Shown in pieces: positions 1 through 13,157 of a stretch of DNA of 64,000 nt (positions are counted from its first letter, which is position 1; each line of letters starts with the position of its first letter). Origin of the DNA: Kineothrix alysoides (GTDB lineage: Bacteria; Bacillota; Clostridia; Lachnospirales; Lachnospiraceae); the NCBI RefSeq assembly GCF_000732725.1, contig NZ_JPNB01000001.1, positions 1,178,001 through 1,242,000 of the forward strand, given 5' to 3'. The notes beneath the pieces were generated by a model, which ran no database searches, had not been told where the DNA came from, and saw only the letters and a program-made list of their open reading frames with translations. A program made the translations under genes and the position numbers.

Positions 1-2
1 TT

Positions 3-197
3 GTGATTACAGGGAATGTACTGCTTTGCGGTTATGGGTTTACGGAGGAACCGGATTATTTATATCAGTTGGATTTGGCATCCGGAAAGGTGATCGGGGA
101 GATTCCTTTGAAGACCAAGGCGGATTACCTGATTCTGAAAGATAATATTTTGTATGTAAGAACCTATAACACGGATTATACGTTTCAGGTGGAGTAG
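3..197 (+). CDS. C-terminal fragment of a hypothetical protein (gene cut by window start)
   Basis: About 64 codons remain, ending in TAG. The frame is open to the window edge, so the GTG at base 3 is probably an internal valine. The residues (DYLYQLDLASGKVIGEIPLK, then a similar short strand-rich segment) look like the last blades of a beta-propeller or PQQ-like repeat protein. That is a guess from residue pattern only. A hairpin terminator follows at 291-322. Function is not known. Confidence 0.5.
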   Translation: MITGNVLLCGYGFTEEPDYLYQLDLASGKVIGEIPLKTKADYLILKDNILYVRTYNTDYTFQVE

Positions 198-290
198 ATA
201 GGAGTAGAAACAGTGCGGAAGGTTGCGGGGAGTTGCGCGTTTCGCTTCTGAATAAAAGATAATTGAGGAATGATAGAATGAGGAAGGTGA

Positions 291-322
291 AAAACTGTTA
301 CCGATTGGTAAGCAGTTTTTTT
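291..322 (+). terminator. Rho-independent terminator
   Basis: AAAACTGTTACC, a GATT loop and GGTAAGCAGTTTT form a stem followed by a run of T. It probably ends the transcript of the truncated first gene. Confidence 0.75.
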
Positions 323-340
323 GCCTTTCGGGCAAATATA

Positions 341-415
341 TGCGCAGCTACGCGCGGAACAAAAGCTATGCTGCCAAAGCATTTGGCTATGATAGCTCGT
401 AAAGCATACTTTTGT
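341..415. repeat. Dispersed hairpin repeat, copy 1
   Basis: About 75 bp starting TGCGCAGCTACGCGCGGAAC and ending ATACTTTTGT. The ends are an imperfect inverted repeat (ACAAAAG...CTTTTGT). Related copies lie at 3055-3133 and 40993-41072, always intergenic. No ORF is present. It fits a REP/MITE-like or small structured RNA repeat; the nature is not known. Confidence 0.75.
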
Positions 416-441
416 AAAATCAAAAAAAGGAGGGAAAGATT

Positions 442-756
442 GTGGGGAAGAAGTATGAATTTGATGCGGTGATAATGAAGGTGCCGGATATGGACGGCGC
501 TTATGTGGAGGTGCCTTTTGATATAAAGGAGGAGTTTGGGAAGGGGCGTGTTGCGGTGCATGCCACCTTTGATGGAGTCGAGTATGACGGGCAGGCTGTC
601 AGGATGGGGACACCTTGTCATATTATTGGGATTCGGAAGGATATTCGCAGGACAATCGGAAAGCAGCCCGGAGATATGGTGCATGTGACCTTTGAAGAGC
701 GGGAGGCTGAAAAGGTAAAGAAGGGGCAACGAAGGGAAAACTCCGGAAGATGCTAG
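442..756 (+). CDS. DUF1905 domain protein
   Basis: About 104 residues. The first 90 match the DUF1905 pattern: [20 protein letters not shown], then [17 protein letters not shown] and [22 protein letters not shown]1905 is a small beta-barrel domain found alone or fused to YdeI/OmdA-type domains; its biochemical role is not settled. The GTG start is chosen because AGGAGGG lies at 428-434 with normal spacing. The last dozen residues ([12 protein letters not shown]) do not look like family sequence. A different frame across this end reads into an Imm5-like protein, so the gene end and the next gene have probably been rearranged or frameshifted. Confidence 0.75.
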   Translation: MGKKYEFDAVIMKVPDMDGAYVEVPFDIKEEFGKGRVAVHATFDGVEYDGQAVRMGTPCHIIGIRKDIRRTIGKQPGDMVHVTFEEREAEKVKKGQRRENSGRC

Positions 757-1089
757 GGATTGGCTTGCCGGGAAAATCAAGCTGCCTGCGGCTAAAAACT
801 GATTTTGGATGCGCATAGTGCGGCCAGAGAAGCGGAGGATAAACCCGGGGCACAGGCAGCGGCAAGGGCAGCAGGACAGGCAGTATCGTCGATTCATATG
901 CCGGCACATTCCTTGGGAATCGCTTTTTATGGATCGGCAGCTATTGATTACGACCGCGTCGGGACAGAGGCTGCAGCGGAGGTTTACGAGCAGATAGCGA
1001 AGGAGGTATGTATGGAAATGGGGAAGGACTTACGCGCTGTGGCTGTTGAAGGTGAAGAAAATCCGGCTAAAATAAAATGGAATTGTTAA
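743..1089 (+). pseudogene. Imm5-like immunity protein, frameshifted and N-terminally truncated
   Basis: Two frames are needed to read one protein-like stretch. Frame 2 gives [19 protein letters not shown] then TGA at 800. Frame 1 continues as LILDAHSAAREAEDKPGAQ and AARAAGQAVSSIHMPAHSLG to a stop at 1089. The switch falls inside the A-run at 794-799. The Ala/Arg-rich pattern with AARAAGQAV...H.P.HS matches the 'putative immunity protein' family (Imm5, polymorphic-toxin immunity). The usual N-terminal half is missing and no toxin gene is visible nearby. It could still be an expressed short protein from the TTG at 805, but no good ribosome site is seen there. Confidence 0.6.
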
Positions 1090-1224
1090 TAGCAGATGTG
1101 TTCTTTTTTGAAAGAGAACAGAAAGTTGTATCTTTATACATATTAAAATGATATAATATTATACAAATAAGATTTTTAAGATACATAAGATGCTTCGAAT
1201 ATTTCGAGGTATAAGGAGGAAGGG

Positions 1225-2970
1225 GTGTGGATTGCAATGAATTCACAAAAAACAAATGAAGGCTCCATCATGCGGAATGGAAATCCAAAGGTAAGGGTGC
1301 TCAGCTCAATTCGGACAAAGATAGTACTATTGCTGATAGGGGCAATTATACTGACGACAGGTATCTATTTATGGACGATTATCCCGCTCATAAAAGGCGA
1401 TTATGCGGCGGTAACTCGTAACTACATGAATGATGTGGTGAATTCTTATGGGGAAATGCTGGATATGGCGATGAGCGGAGGGGAAGATATTTTAAACGCG
1501 GACAATATGAAGGCGCTCATAGGAGATATTTCTATTAACGATATAAGCTCCAGTTATGCATATGCGGTGAATGCAGAAGGAATCATGCTTTATCATCCTA
1601 CAGCGGACAAAATCGGAAAGCCGGTGGAAAACGCAGTGGTGACCAATCTGGTCGCACAGTTGGCAAATGGAGAGACTCCGGAACCGGATGTGGTAGCTTA
1701 TGAATTCAAGGGAGTTATGAAATATGCTGCCTATTATATAGGTACGGATGCTAAATATATTCTGGTTATTACCACGGATGAAGACGAGATTTTTGCTCCG
1801 ATTAACGATATTGTAAAAAGCTGTATTTTTACGGGAATTGCCATATTGGTCGTATTTTCTATTCTTGGCTTTTTTATAACTGAGTTTACGGTAAGACCCA
1901 TCAATCGAATCACTTCTGTCATTACGAAGTTGTCAGATATGGATTTTACGGAGAACGATTACCAGATAACGTTGAATAAACGAAAAGATGAAACCGGAAG
2001 TATGAGCCGGGCGATTTCCAGCCTGCGGGAACAGCTGCGGGAAATGGTATCGGAGATAAAGCAGCTCAGCGAAGAGATTTTCCATTCTGCGGAAACTTTA
2101 AGTGCGGGAGCGAAGAATACAGCGGAGACTATGGAGGAAGTGGAAAAGACCGTTGCAGAAATTGCTCAGGGTGCTACCTCCCATGCGCAGGAAACACAAA
2201 GGGCGACGGAAAATGTCATCCTCATGGGCAGTATGGTAGAGGAAACGAATACGCAAGTAGACAGCTTGAAGGATAATGCGGCATCAATAATAAGCTCCAG
2301 TGACGAGGCGGTGAATATTTTAGGCCATTTGGAGCAAATCAATAAGAAAACACAGGATTCTATCAATACGATTTATGAACAGACAAATACAACGAATGAA
2401 TCTGCAGTTAAAATACGTGAGGCGACAGCTATCATTACATCGATTGCGGAGGAAACCAATCTGTTATCTTTAAATGCATCCATTGAAGCGGCAAGAGCGG
2501 GCGAACAAGGCCGGGGCTTTGCAGTGGTAGCGGCTCAGATACAGAAGTTGGCGGAGCAGTCGGATGAGTCTGCAAGGCAGATAGAGACCATCGTAAATTC
2601 CCTTATCGGTGATTCGCAGGGAGCGGTAGAGACGATGAATTCTGTAAAAGATGTTATCGGTCAGCAGAGCGAAAATGTTAATAAAACGAATAATGTTTTC
2701 AAGCAGGTCAAGGCGGGTATAGGCAGTTCTGCAGATGGAGTGACGGCCATCGCCGACAGAACGAAGAAGTTGGATGAAGCTCGCGTAAGTGTTGTGGATA
2801 TTGTACAGAACTTAACGGCTATTGCGGAGGAAAATGCGGCCAGTACGGAGGAGACCTCTGCGTCGGTAACGGAGGTAAGTGCTATAATTGCCGATATTTC
2901 TGAAAATGCAGAACGCTTAAAAACGATTTCGGATAAGTTGGAAGCGCATATGGGAATATTTAAGCTATAA
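1225..2970 (+). CDS. Methyl-accepting chemotaxis protein
   Basis: 581 residues with classic chemoreceptor layout. TM1 is near residues 29-52 and an extracellular sensor follows with a Cache-like core ([20 protein letters not shown]). TM2 is near 194-214, then HAMP, then a long coiled-coil signalling domain. The conserved tip reads [20 protein letters not shown] followed by [13 protein letters not shown]. It should signal to CheA/CheW at the membrane. The GTG start is preferred because AGGAGGA sits six bases upstream; an ATG at 1237 is the alternative. It is a single-gene unit closed by a terminator. The ligand cannot be deduced. cheV lies about 32 kb downstream in the window. Confidence 0.93.
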   Translation: MWIAMNSQKTNEGSIMRNGNPKVRVLSSIRTKIVLLLIGAIILTTGIYLWTIIPLIKGDYAAVTRNYMNDVVNSYGEMLDMAMSGGEDILNADNMKALIGDISINDISSSYAYAVNAEGIMLYHPTADKIGKPVENAVVTNLVAQLANGETPEPDVVAYEFKGVMKYAAYYIGTDAKYILVITTDEDEIFAPINDIVKSCIFTGIAILVVFSILGFFITEFTVRPINRITSVITKLSDMDFTENDYQITLNKRKDETGSMSRAISSLREQLREMVSEIKQLSEEIFHSAETLSAGAKNTAETMEEVEKTVAEIAQGATSHAQETQRATENVILMGSMVEETNTQVDSLKDNAASIISSSDEAVNILGHLEQINKKTQDSINTIYEQTNTTNESAVKIREATAIITSIAEETNLLSLNASIEAARAGEQGRGFAVVAAQIQKLAEQSDESARQIETIVNSLIGDSQGAVETMNSVKDVIGQQSENVNKTNNVFKQVKAGIGSSADGVTAIADRTKKLDEARVSVVDIVQNLTAIAEENAASTEETSASVTEVSAIIADISENAERLKTISDKLEAHMGIFKL

Positions 2971-2985
2971 AATACATATTTTGAC

Positions 2986-3014
2986 AAAAAGGGAGGTGAA
3001 GGCTTCCCTTTTTA
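2986..3014 (+). terminator. Rho-independent terminator after the chemoreceptor gene
   Basis: AAAAAGGGA pairs with TCCCTTTTT around a ten-base loop. Confidence 0.75.
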
Positions 3015-3054
3015 ATATAATTAGGAAAGTGCTCCTAGCATATTAAAAATAGGT

Positions 3055-3133
3055 ACGCAGCTACGCGCGCGGAACAAAAGCTATGCTGCCAAAGTATTCG
3101 GTCATGAGAGTATGCGAAGCACACTTTTGTTCT
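3055..3133. repeat. Dispersed hairpin repeat, copy 2
   Basis: It starts ACGCAGCTACGCGCGCGGAA and ends CACACTTTTGTTCT. The arms GAACAAAAG and CTTTTGTTC are a perfect 9 bp inverted repeat and pairing continues imperfectly inward. Same family as 341-415 and 40993-41072. Confidence 0.8.
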
Positions 3134-3210
3134 GTTATAATGATATATAGTATAAAAAACGCTTCACAGTTTTTACATATTTATTGGTTATACTAAAAAT
3201 ATGTATACCG

Positions 3211-3251
3211 GTGTTCTATATCACCGACAATTAGTCAATGGTATAGAACAC
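3211..3251. promoter_or_regulatory. Perfect 10 bp inverted repeat upstream of the response regulator
   Basis: GTGTTCTATA at 3211-3220 and TATAGAACAC at 3242-3251 are exact reverse complements separated by 21 bases. They lie about 50 bases before the response-regulator start. This may be an operator (perhaps for autoregulation) or an mRNA hairpin; there is no T-run, so it is not an obvious terminator. Confidence 0.55.
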
Positions 3252-3297
3252 AAGTATAATATCAGCAGACGAATGGTTAGGAAGGAATGGCGATATT

Positions 3298-3975
3298 ATG
3301 GACAAGCTTAAAGTTTTGGTTGTAGACGATGAAAGCAGAATGAGGAAGCTGGTTAAGGATTTTCTTGTTAAAAATAATTATGATGTGGTGGAGGCAGAGG
3401 ATGGAAGTGTGGCTCTCGATATTTTTTTCGAGCAGAAAGATATTGCGCTCATCATTCTGGATGTTATGATGCCCAAGATGGACGGATGGGAAGTATGCCG
3501 GGAAGTAAGGGAATATTCTAAAGTCCCTATTATTATGCTTACGGCGAAAACGGACGAACGGGATGAATTGCAGGGTTTCCAACTGGGAGTGGACGAATAT
3601 ATTTCAAAGCCCTTCAGTCCCAAGATATTGGTGGCGAGGGTGGAAGCTATTTTACGCCGGACGAATCAGGCGAATGCGGATGAAATCATGGAGGCCGGCG
3701 GCATTCAGATGAACAAGGCCGCTCATATCGTTATGATCGATAATAAAGCGGTAGATTTAAGCTATAAGGAATTTGAGCTGCTTACTTATTTCATGGAAAA
3801 TAGAGGAATAGCTCTTTCCAGGGAAAAGATTTTAAATAATGTATGGAATTACGATTACTTCGGTGATGCGCGGACAATCGATACCCATGTGAAAAAGCTG
3901 AGAAGCAAGATGGGGGAGAAGGGCGATTTGATCAAGACGATATGGGGGATGGGCTATAAATTTGAGGCGGAGTAA
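3298..3975 (+). CDS. OmpR/PhoB-family response regulator
   Basis: 225 residues. Receiver domain at about 3-120 with the acidic pocket VVDDE, phospho-acceptor Asp in ILDVMMPKMDG, Thr in MLTAKT and Lys in ISKPF. A winged-helix DNA-binding domain covers about 130-224 (LSYKEFELLTYFMENRG, RTIDTHVKKLRSKMGEKG, IWGMGYKFE). The sensor kinase gene follows on the same strand. The target genes are not evident, although an inverted repeat at 3211-3251 could be its own operator. Start ATG follows a weak AGGAA site. Confidence 0.95.
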   Translation: MDKLKVLVVDDESRMRKLVKDFLVKNNYDVVEAEDGSVALDIFFEQKDIALIILDVMMPKMDGWEVCREVREYSKVPIIMLTAKTDERDELQGFQLGVDEYISKPFSPKILVARVEAILRRTNQANADEIMEAGGIQMNKAAHIVMIDNKAVDLSYKEFELLTYFMENRGIALSREKILNNVWNYDYFGDARTIDTHVKKLRSKMGEKGDLIKTIWGMGYKFEAE

Positions 3976-4124
3976 CAAGTGTGAAAAGAAATTCTAAGCT
4001 GATAAAATACATCATCTAAGTATTTCTATAGTTTCGCACATAAGAAGCCTCTCTGAGTCTTCTTCGTGGATTGTTTGTGCCGCGGCATGTTTACAAGGTT
4101 GAAGGAAAAGATTTTTCAACTATT

Positions 4125-4160
4125 GATTTTGAGTTTGCAAAAACGGACATGGGGTATAAA
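4125..4160 (+). repeat. Short 5'-leader element shared with 22761-22800, copy 1
   Basis: The sequence GATTTTGAGTTTGC...ACGGACATGGGGTATAAA directly precedes the kinase ATG. A closely similar stretch precedes the prepilin gene at 22800. Both end in an A/GGGGTATAAAA ribosome-binding context. Confidence 0.45.
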
Positions 4161-5627
4161 ATGAAATATTCTATTAAAAGACAGTTCGCAACAATATTTA
4201 TCGGATTGATGACGGCCACGATATTGCTGTGCTGGTTTATTAACAGTACATTTTTAGGAGAATATTATCTGAATAATAAGATGAATGCGCTCAAAAACGC
4301 ATACGCCGTAATTAACAGGGCGGCTAACGCAGGAAATATTTTGAGCGAAGAGTTCGGAATACAGATACAGAAAATTGCTGAAAAATACAATATTAACCTA
4401 ATTGTACTAGATGCGGATTCCCAGATGCGGATAACCTTCAGCAGCGATCCCGAGACCATGAGCAGGCGTTTATGGGATAATTTCTTTAATTCAGCCAGCA
4501 GCAGCAGCGTTATTTTGGAGGAGAACAGTCTTTATTCAGTGCAAAGGATGGTTGACTCCAGAACGATGACGGAATATGTAGAGATGTGGGGCGTCTTGGA
4601 TAACGGTAATATTTTTCTCCTTCGGAGTGCTTTGGAGGGAATACAAGACAGCGTATCCATTGCCAATCGTTTTCTTGCCTATGTAGGTATAGGAGCGGCA
4701 GTAATTAGCGGAATCGTTATATTAATGGTATCCAGGAAGGTAACGGAGCCGATACTGGAGCTGGCAGATATATCGGAGCGGATGATACATCTTGACTTCG
4801 ATGCCAAATATTATGGAAATAGCAGGACGGAAATCGCCTTGCTGGGAAATAATATCAATGAGCTGTCGAATACCCTTGAAGGGACGATTTCGGAATTGAA
4901 GACGGCTAACAACGAATTACAGAAGGATATAGAGAAGAAAAATGAAATAGATGAAATGCGCAAGGAATTTTTGTCTAATGTTTCCCATGAACTGAAAACG
5001 CCCATAGCTTTAATACAAGGATATGCGGAGGGCTTGAAAGAGGGGATTAACGACGATGCGGAAAGCAGGGAATTTTACTGTGATGTAATTATCGATGAAT
5101 CCAACAAGATGAATACGATGGTCAAAAAGCTCCTTACGTTGAATCAGTTGGAATTCGGTAATGATGTGGTATCCATGGAGCGGTTCGATATAGCAGCGTT
5201 AATCAGAAACTACATCCAGTCCGCGGAGATACTTACTAAGCAAAAGGAAATATCGGTGTATTTCCATGAGCAGGAATCCATTTTTGTATGGGGAGACGAA
5301 TTCAAGACGGAGGAAGTATTTGCAAATTACTTCAGCAATGCCATAAACCATGTGGCGGGGGAAAAGATTATCGATATAAAGCTGAAGAAAATGGAAGACA
5401 AGGTTCGAATTTCAGTTTTTAATACGGGAGAGCAGATTCCGCAGGAAAGTCTTTCACATTTATGGGAGAAATTCTATAAGGTGGATAAGGCGAGGACGCG
5501 GGCGTATGGGGGAAGCGGAGTAGGCTTATCCATTGTAAAAGCTATTATGGAATCCATGAATCAGGAATGTGGTGTGATGAATTACGATAATGGCGTAGAA
5601 TTTTGGTTCGAATTAGCAGCGAGATAA
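4161..5627 (+). CDS. Membrane sensor histidine kinase
   Basis: 488 residues from the ATG at 4161. This start is preferred over the upstream TTG at 4071 because MKYSIKRQFATIFIGLM begins a typical signal/TM1 segment and GGGGT lies just before it. Order: TM1 about 9-30, extracellular sensor, TM2 about 174-193, HAMP, HisKA with phospho-His in NVSHELKTPIALIQGYAEG (about residue 275), then HATPase (N-box NAINHV, G-box GGSGVGLSIVK). It pairs with the response regulator about 185 bases upstream. The intergenic stretch has no terminator, so the two are probably cotranscribed. Confidence 0.93.
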   Translation: MKYSIKRQFATIFIGLMTATILLCWFINSTFLGEYYLNNKMNALKNAYAVINRAANAGNILSEEFGIQIQKIAEKYNINLIVLDADSQMRITFSSDPETMSRRLWDNFFNSASSSSVILEENSLYSVQRMVDSRTMTEYVEMWGVLDNGNIFLLRSALEGIQDSVSIANRFLAYVGIGAAVISGIVILMVSRKVTEPILELADISERMIHLDFDAKYYGNSRTEIALLGNNINELSNTLEGTISELKTANNELQKDIEKKNEIDEMRKEFLSNVSHELKTPIALIQGYAEGLKEGINDDAESREFYCDVIIDESNKMNTMVKKLLTLNQLEFGNDVVSMERFDIAALIRNYIQSAEILTKQKEISVYFHEQESIFVWGDEFKTEEVFANYFSNAINHVAGEKIIDIKLKKMEDKVRISVFNTGEQIPQESLSHLWEKFYKVDKARTRAYGGSGVGLSIVKAIMESMNQECGVMNYDNGVEFWFELAAR

Positions 5628-5637
5628 ACAAGAGGGC

Positions 5638-5666
5638 TTTTCAGAATCCGCAAAATGATGTATAAT
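5638..5666 (+). promoter_or_regulatory. Sigma-A-type promoter for the lipoprotein gene
   Basis: -35 TTTTCA (5638-5643), 17-base spacer, -10 TATAAT (5661-5666), about 48 bases before the lipoprotein start. Confidence 0.6.
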
Positions 5667-5713
5667 AGGAGCAATATGTAGGCTTGTATGTACATAAGCA
5701 GATGGGAGTTAAC

Positions 5714-6481
5714 ATGAGAAGAGGGAAAACGATAGGAATTGTTTTAATGGCTGCGATGTCTTTGATGCTGACGGCTTGCGGAGAATCCGTTCCCGAAATG
5801 ACGGAAGAAGAAAATGCGCAGGTGGTGGAATATGCGGCGGGATTATTGTTGAAATATGACCAGAATTATGAGACGAGACTGGTAGAAGAGGACCCGAAAG
5901 CAGAAGAAAAAGCTTCGGAAAAAAAGAAGACGGAAAGTGCTGAGGTAAAAGAAGAACCTCAGGCACCTCAGAAAAAAAACCAGGCGACGAATACGTCCGC
6001 TGTAGAAACAAATAATAGCGCTCAGGGCTTTTACGGAATAAAAGGTGTGGAAGTAAAATATATGGGCTATGAATTAAAAGATGTTTACCCGGATGGAAAT
6101 ATGGAGGAATCATCTTATGCCATGAGTGCGGAAAGCGGATATAAGCTTTTGGTACTCAACTTTGAAATGAAGAATACAACTGAACAGGATGTAGATGTAA
6201 ACATGGCGTCTACAGGGGTCAAGTTTAAAATATCTGTCAACGGCGGACAACCGGAATATGCACTGACTACAATACTGCCGAATGACTTATCTACGTTTAT
6301 GGGAACGATAAGTGTAGGAGATACGAAAAATCTCATTTTGATAGGAGAAGTCCCTGAGAAGGAAGCAGGTTCCATTTGGTCTGTCGCTTTAGCGCTAGGG
6401 GATGGTTCTTCAACTGATTCTGTTGCTCCAGATGCTTCGGCAGAGGTTACAGATTCAACCGATGCTACGGTAACTAACTAG
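5714..6481 (+). CDS. Secreted lipoprotein, DUF-like beta-sandwich, unknown function
   Basis: 255 residues from the ATG at 5714 (GGGAG ribosome site at 5704). The N-terminus MRRGKTIGIVLMAAMSLMLT ends in a lipobox (LTAC), so it should be lipid-anchored outside the membrane. A Lys/Glu/Ala-rich linker covers about 60-100. The C-terminal part (GYKLLVLNFEMKNTTEQDVD) has the pattern of DUF4352/DUF5067-type extracellular beta domains. A Ser/Asp/Thr tail ends the protein. It follows a two-component system but has its own promoter. The role is unknown. Confidence 0.75.
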   Translation: MRRGKTIGIVLMAAMSLMLTACGESVPEMTEEENAQVVEYAAGLLLKYDQNYETRLVEEDPKAEEKASEKKKTESAEVKEEPQAPQKKNQATNTSAVETNNSAQGFYGIKGVEVKYMGYELKDVYPDGNMEESSYAMSAESGYKLLVLNFEMKNTTEQDVDVNMASTGVKFKISVNGGQPEYALTTILPNDLSTFMGTISVGDTKNLILIGEVPEKEAGSIWSVALALGDGSSTDSVAPDASAEVTDSTDATVTN

Positions 6482-6665
6482 TATATCATTCACAAGTTAA
6501 CTGGACCGGTTACTTGTCTAAATTTCCAGCTGCAATATGTGAAAGTTTATCCTGTGTACTCAGTCCGGTCATTTGATGGACGCTATACCAGGTAATAGCG
6601 AAATAAATAATCATAATTAATAAGCGTACGTATACATAGTGGAACGATTATTTTGCAATTATTAG

Positions 6666-6712
6666 TGACAGACTGCTTCGATGATATAACAAAGTAGTCT
6701 GTCATTGTTTTT
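6666..6712 (+). terminator. Terminator before the rRNA operon
   Basis: TGACAGACTGCTT pairs with AAGTAGTCTGTCA, followed by TTGTTTTT. The stretch 6482-6665 holds no gene I can support. Confidence 0.7.
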
Positions 6713-6820
6713 AGGGATGCTTTTAGGGATGTTTTCATAATTTATATTTCGTGAAAATCTCGTAAAATGGGCTTTTTTGTATAATGTTCAAAAAATTTGT
6801 AAAATTTATTAGATTTATGA

Positions 6821-6849
6821 TTGACATTTGCATTTGAGAATGATATACT
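6821..6849 (+). promoter_or_regulatory. rRNA operon promoter
   Basis: Consensus -35 TTGACA (6821-6826), 17-base spacer and -10 TATACT (6844-6849), in an AT-rich context about 290 bases before 16S. The leader 6850-7136 contains no ORF and carries one GAGTAGAGAACACTC hairpin at 7039-7055. Confidence 0.85.
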
Positions 6850-7136
6850 CATTTTCGTTGCCGATGAAGAAATGACAGAGCGGCAGCGAGCAGAACCTTG
6901 ACAAGTAAACAGTAATACAACCCTGAAAATTCTGAAATACCTGCACGGCTCGAAAGAGCAAGAAGCAGGAAATGAATGAAAATTCAGAGAACGGCATCCG
7001 AAAGGATGCAACCTAAAAAAACAGTAAAGAAGTCGTAACGAGTAGAGAACACTCGCATCAAAGCACCGCAAGGAGCAGAGATGATGACTACGGGAAAAGA
7101 TTAGCCAATGTTAATCTTGGATCGGAGAGAACTTTT

Positions 7137-8674
<1,538 letters not shown>

Positions 8675-8728
8675 AAGAAGAAGTAAGGGTTGTATTACTG
8701 TTTAGCTGTTAAGGAAGTGGAATGAGTA

Positions 8729-8807
8729 ATGAGTAAAGAACACTCATAACGAGTAGAGAACACTCGGAATGAGTAGAGAACACTCGTAATGAGTAAAAAA
8801 TACTCAT
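8729..8807 (+). repeat. Array of four short hairpin repeats in the 16S-5S spacer
   Basis: Four units of the form (A/C)GAGTA(A/G)AGAACACTC(G/T), each a 5-6 bp stem with a short loop, at 8729-8747, 8750-8766, 8769-8787 and 8789-8807. More units occur at 7039-7055, 9013-9029, 9450-9466, 9535-9551 and 12562-12631. All are in rRNA operon leader or spacers. Confidence 0.75.
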
Positions 8808-8888
8808 AGGACACTCAGGACACTTAAGAAAGATGATATCCTGGAGGGCGAGAGCCTAAGGGAAGAAGTCAAGGAAGCTAAGAAAAGA

Positions 8889-9007
8889 TTCTGGTGGCGA
8901 TGCGCTTAGGGGAGACACCCGTTCTCATCCCGAACACGAAGGTTAAGACTTAAGCGGCCGATGGTACTATGCTGGAGACGGCATGGGAGAGCAGGTGGCT
9001 GCCAGAA
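8889..9007 (+). rRNA. rrf: 5S ribosomal RNA, placed between 16S and the tRNAs
   Basis: TTCTGGTGGCGATGCGCTTA begins the molecule. Diagnostic CCCGTTCTCATCCCGAACAC and the GGGAGAGCAGGTGGCTGCCAGAA end follow; CTGG/CCAG closes helix I. Length about 118. No second 5S copy is seen after 23S, where it is normally placed. Confidence 0.93.
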
Positions 9008-9074
9008 TAAAACAAGTAAAAAAGACTTGTAAAAAGAATAAAGAGCAAAGTGAAGGCTGTAAAGACTTGACTTT

Positions 9075-9148
<74 letters not shown>

Positions 9149-9182
9149 CTGGCGGATGCACGAGACTGTGGCTGCCAGAAAC

Positions 9183-9255
9183 GGGGGCATAGCTCAGTTG
9201 GGAGAGCACCTGCCTTGCAAGCAGGGGGTCGAGAGTTCGAATCTCTCTGTCTCCA
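9183..9255 (+). tRNA. tRNA-Ala (TGC)
   Basis: Acceptor GGGGGCA pairs with TGTCTCC (two G-U pairs); D-arm TAGCTCAGTTGGGAGAGC; anticodon loop CTTGCAA (TGC); T-arm GAGTTCGAATCTC. CCA is not encoded. It lies in the rRNA spacer. Confidence 0.95.
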
Positions 9256-9615
9256 TCGTCGAAGGACTGTAACAAGTAAGAACTACTCCTCGTGAGTACG
9301 GAATACTTGGAACTATACAAGAAAGCGACGGAAAAAGGGAAGGAAGCAAGCATTGTTCCTTGCCGGAAAAGAACCGTACCTTGAAAACCGAATACCGAAA
9401 AACAATCAAGTATCAAAGACATCCGAGGTTCATCCGAAAGGATGACCAACAAGTAGAGACCACTTGAAAAAGTGAAGGACACTTGTATTTATAAATGTTA
9501 GAGACAACAAGTCTGACGAAAGTCAGATGCTGAACGAGTAAAGAACACTCGTAAGAGTGGAACTGCTCGCAGAAGCAGACCAGCCTGCGTTCCTCACGCT
9601 AGAGGGACGAGAAGA

Positions 9616-12541
<2,926 letters not shown>

Positions 12542-12561
12542 GTAAGGCTGGTGAATGAGTA

Positions 12562-12631
12562 ATGAGTAAAAGACACTCATAATGAGTAGAAAACACTCAT
12601 AGAATACTCCTAGTGAGTAGAGAGCACTCAT
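12562..12631 (+). repeat. Three short hairpin repeats after 23S
   Basis: Units at 12562-12580, 12582-12600 and 12613-12631 of the same ATGAGTA...CACTCAT hairpin seen in the other rRNA spacers. Confidence 0.7.
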
Positions 12632-12767
12632 AAGAGACAAGAAAGAAACGGATGAAAGAGATATGAGAAAGTAAGGGTGGATTCCTGAAAGGGAAGAAGC
12701 TCATTGGTATTCGGTTTTGAGGGTATGGCCCCTTAAAATTAAATAATAATATTCAGTTAAAATAGAG

Positions 12768-12796
12768 ACTATCACATTTGTGGTAGTTTTTTTATT
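12768..12796 (+). terminator. rRNA operon terminator
   Basis: ACTATCACA and TGTGGTAGT form a stem (with a G-T pair) followed by seven T. Confidence 0.8.
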
Positions 12797-13157
12797 TTAT
12801 CTGAGGTCTGATTTTTAAAGAATAATCTTATCCCTGAAGAAGAATAGTATTAGGAAATTGACTTGCTCGAGTTTGGTCACAACGGTGAAGGAGATTGTAG
12901 TCATTGATAAGAATATGCTGACATGATAGAAATGCAGAGATTTAAAAATCACCTACCTGTTTGGAGCAGGAAGTAATTGACGAATTTGTGTAAGCAGTTT
13001 ATATTGAAATTAGTGGAGATGTATTAGTTACATGGAGCTTCGCTGTTTCTTTTAAAACTTTTGTTCCTGTCTTGACAGTCGAATATGTCTATGGAATACA
13101 CTTCAGGCAGATTTTTTAACTTTACGGTAAAATAAATACGGAAAGAGAGATTTTAAG
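12797..13157. other. Intergenic region before pilT
   Basis: No gene that I can support; short open stretches are full of stops. A possible promoter for pilT (TTGACA at 13072-13077, 17 bases, AATACA at 13095-13100) is the only recognisable signal. Confidence 0.4.

Noticed and set aside
8729-8807. Regular short repeats as a CRISPR array
   Set aside because: Units are 17-19 nt self-complementary hairpins spaced only 1-2 nt apart, with no spacers and no cas genes.
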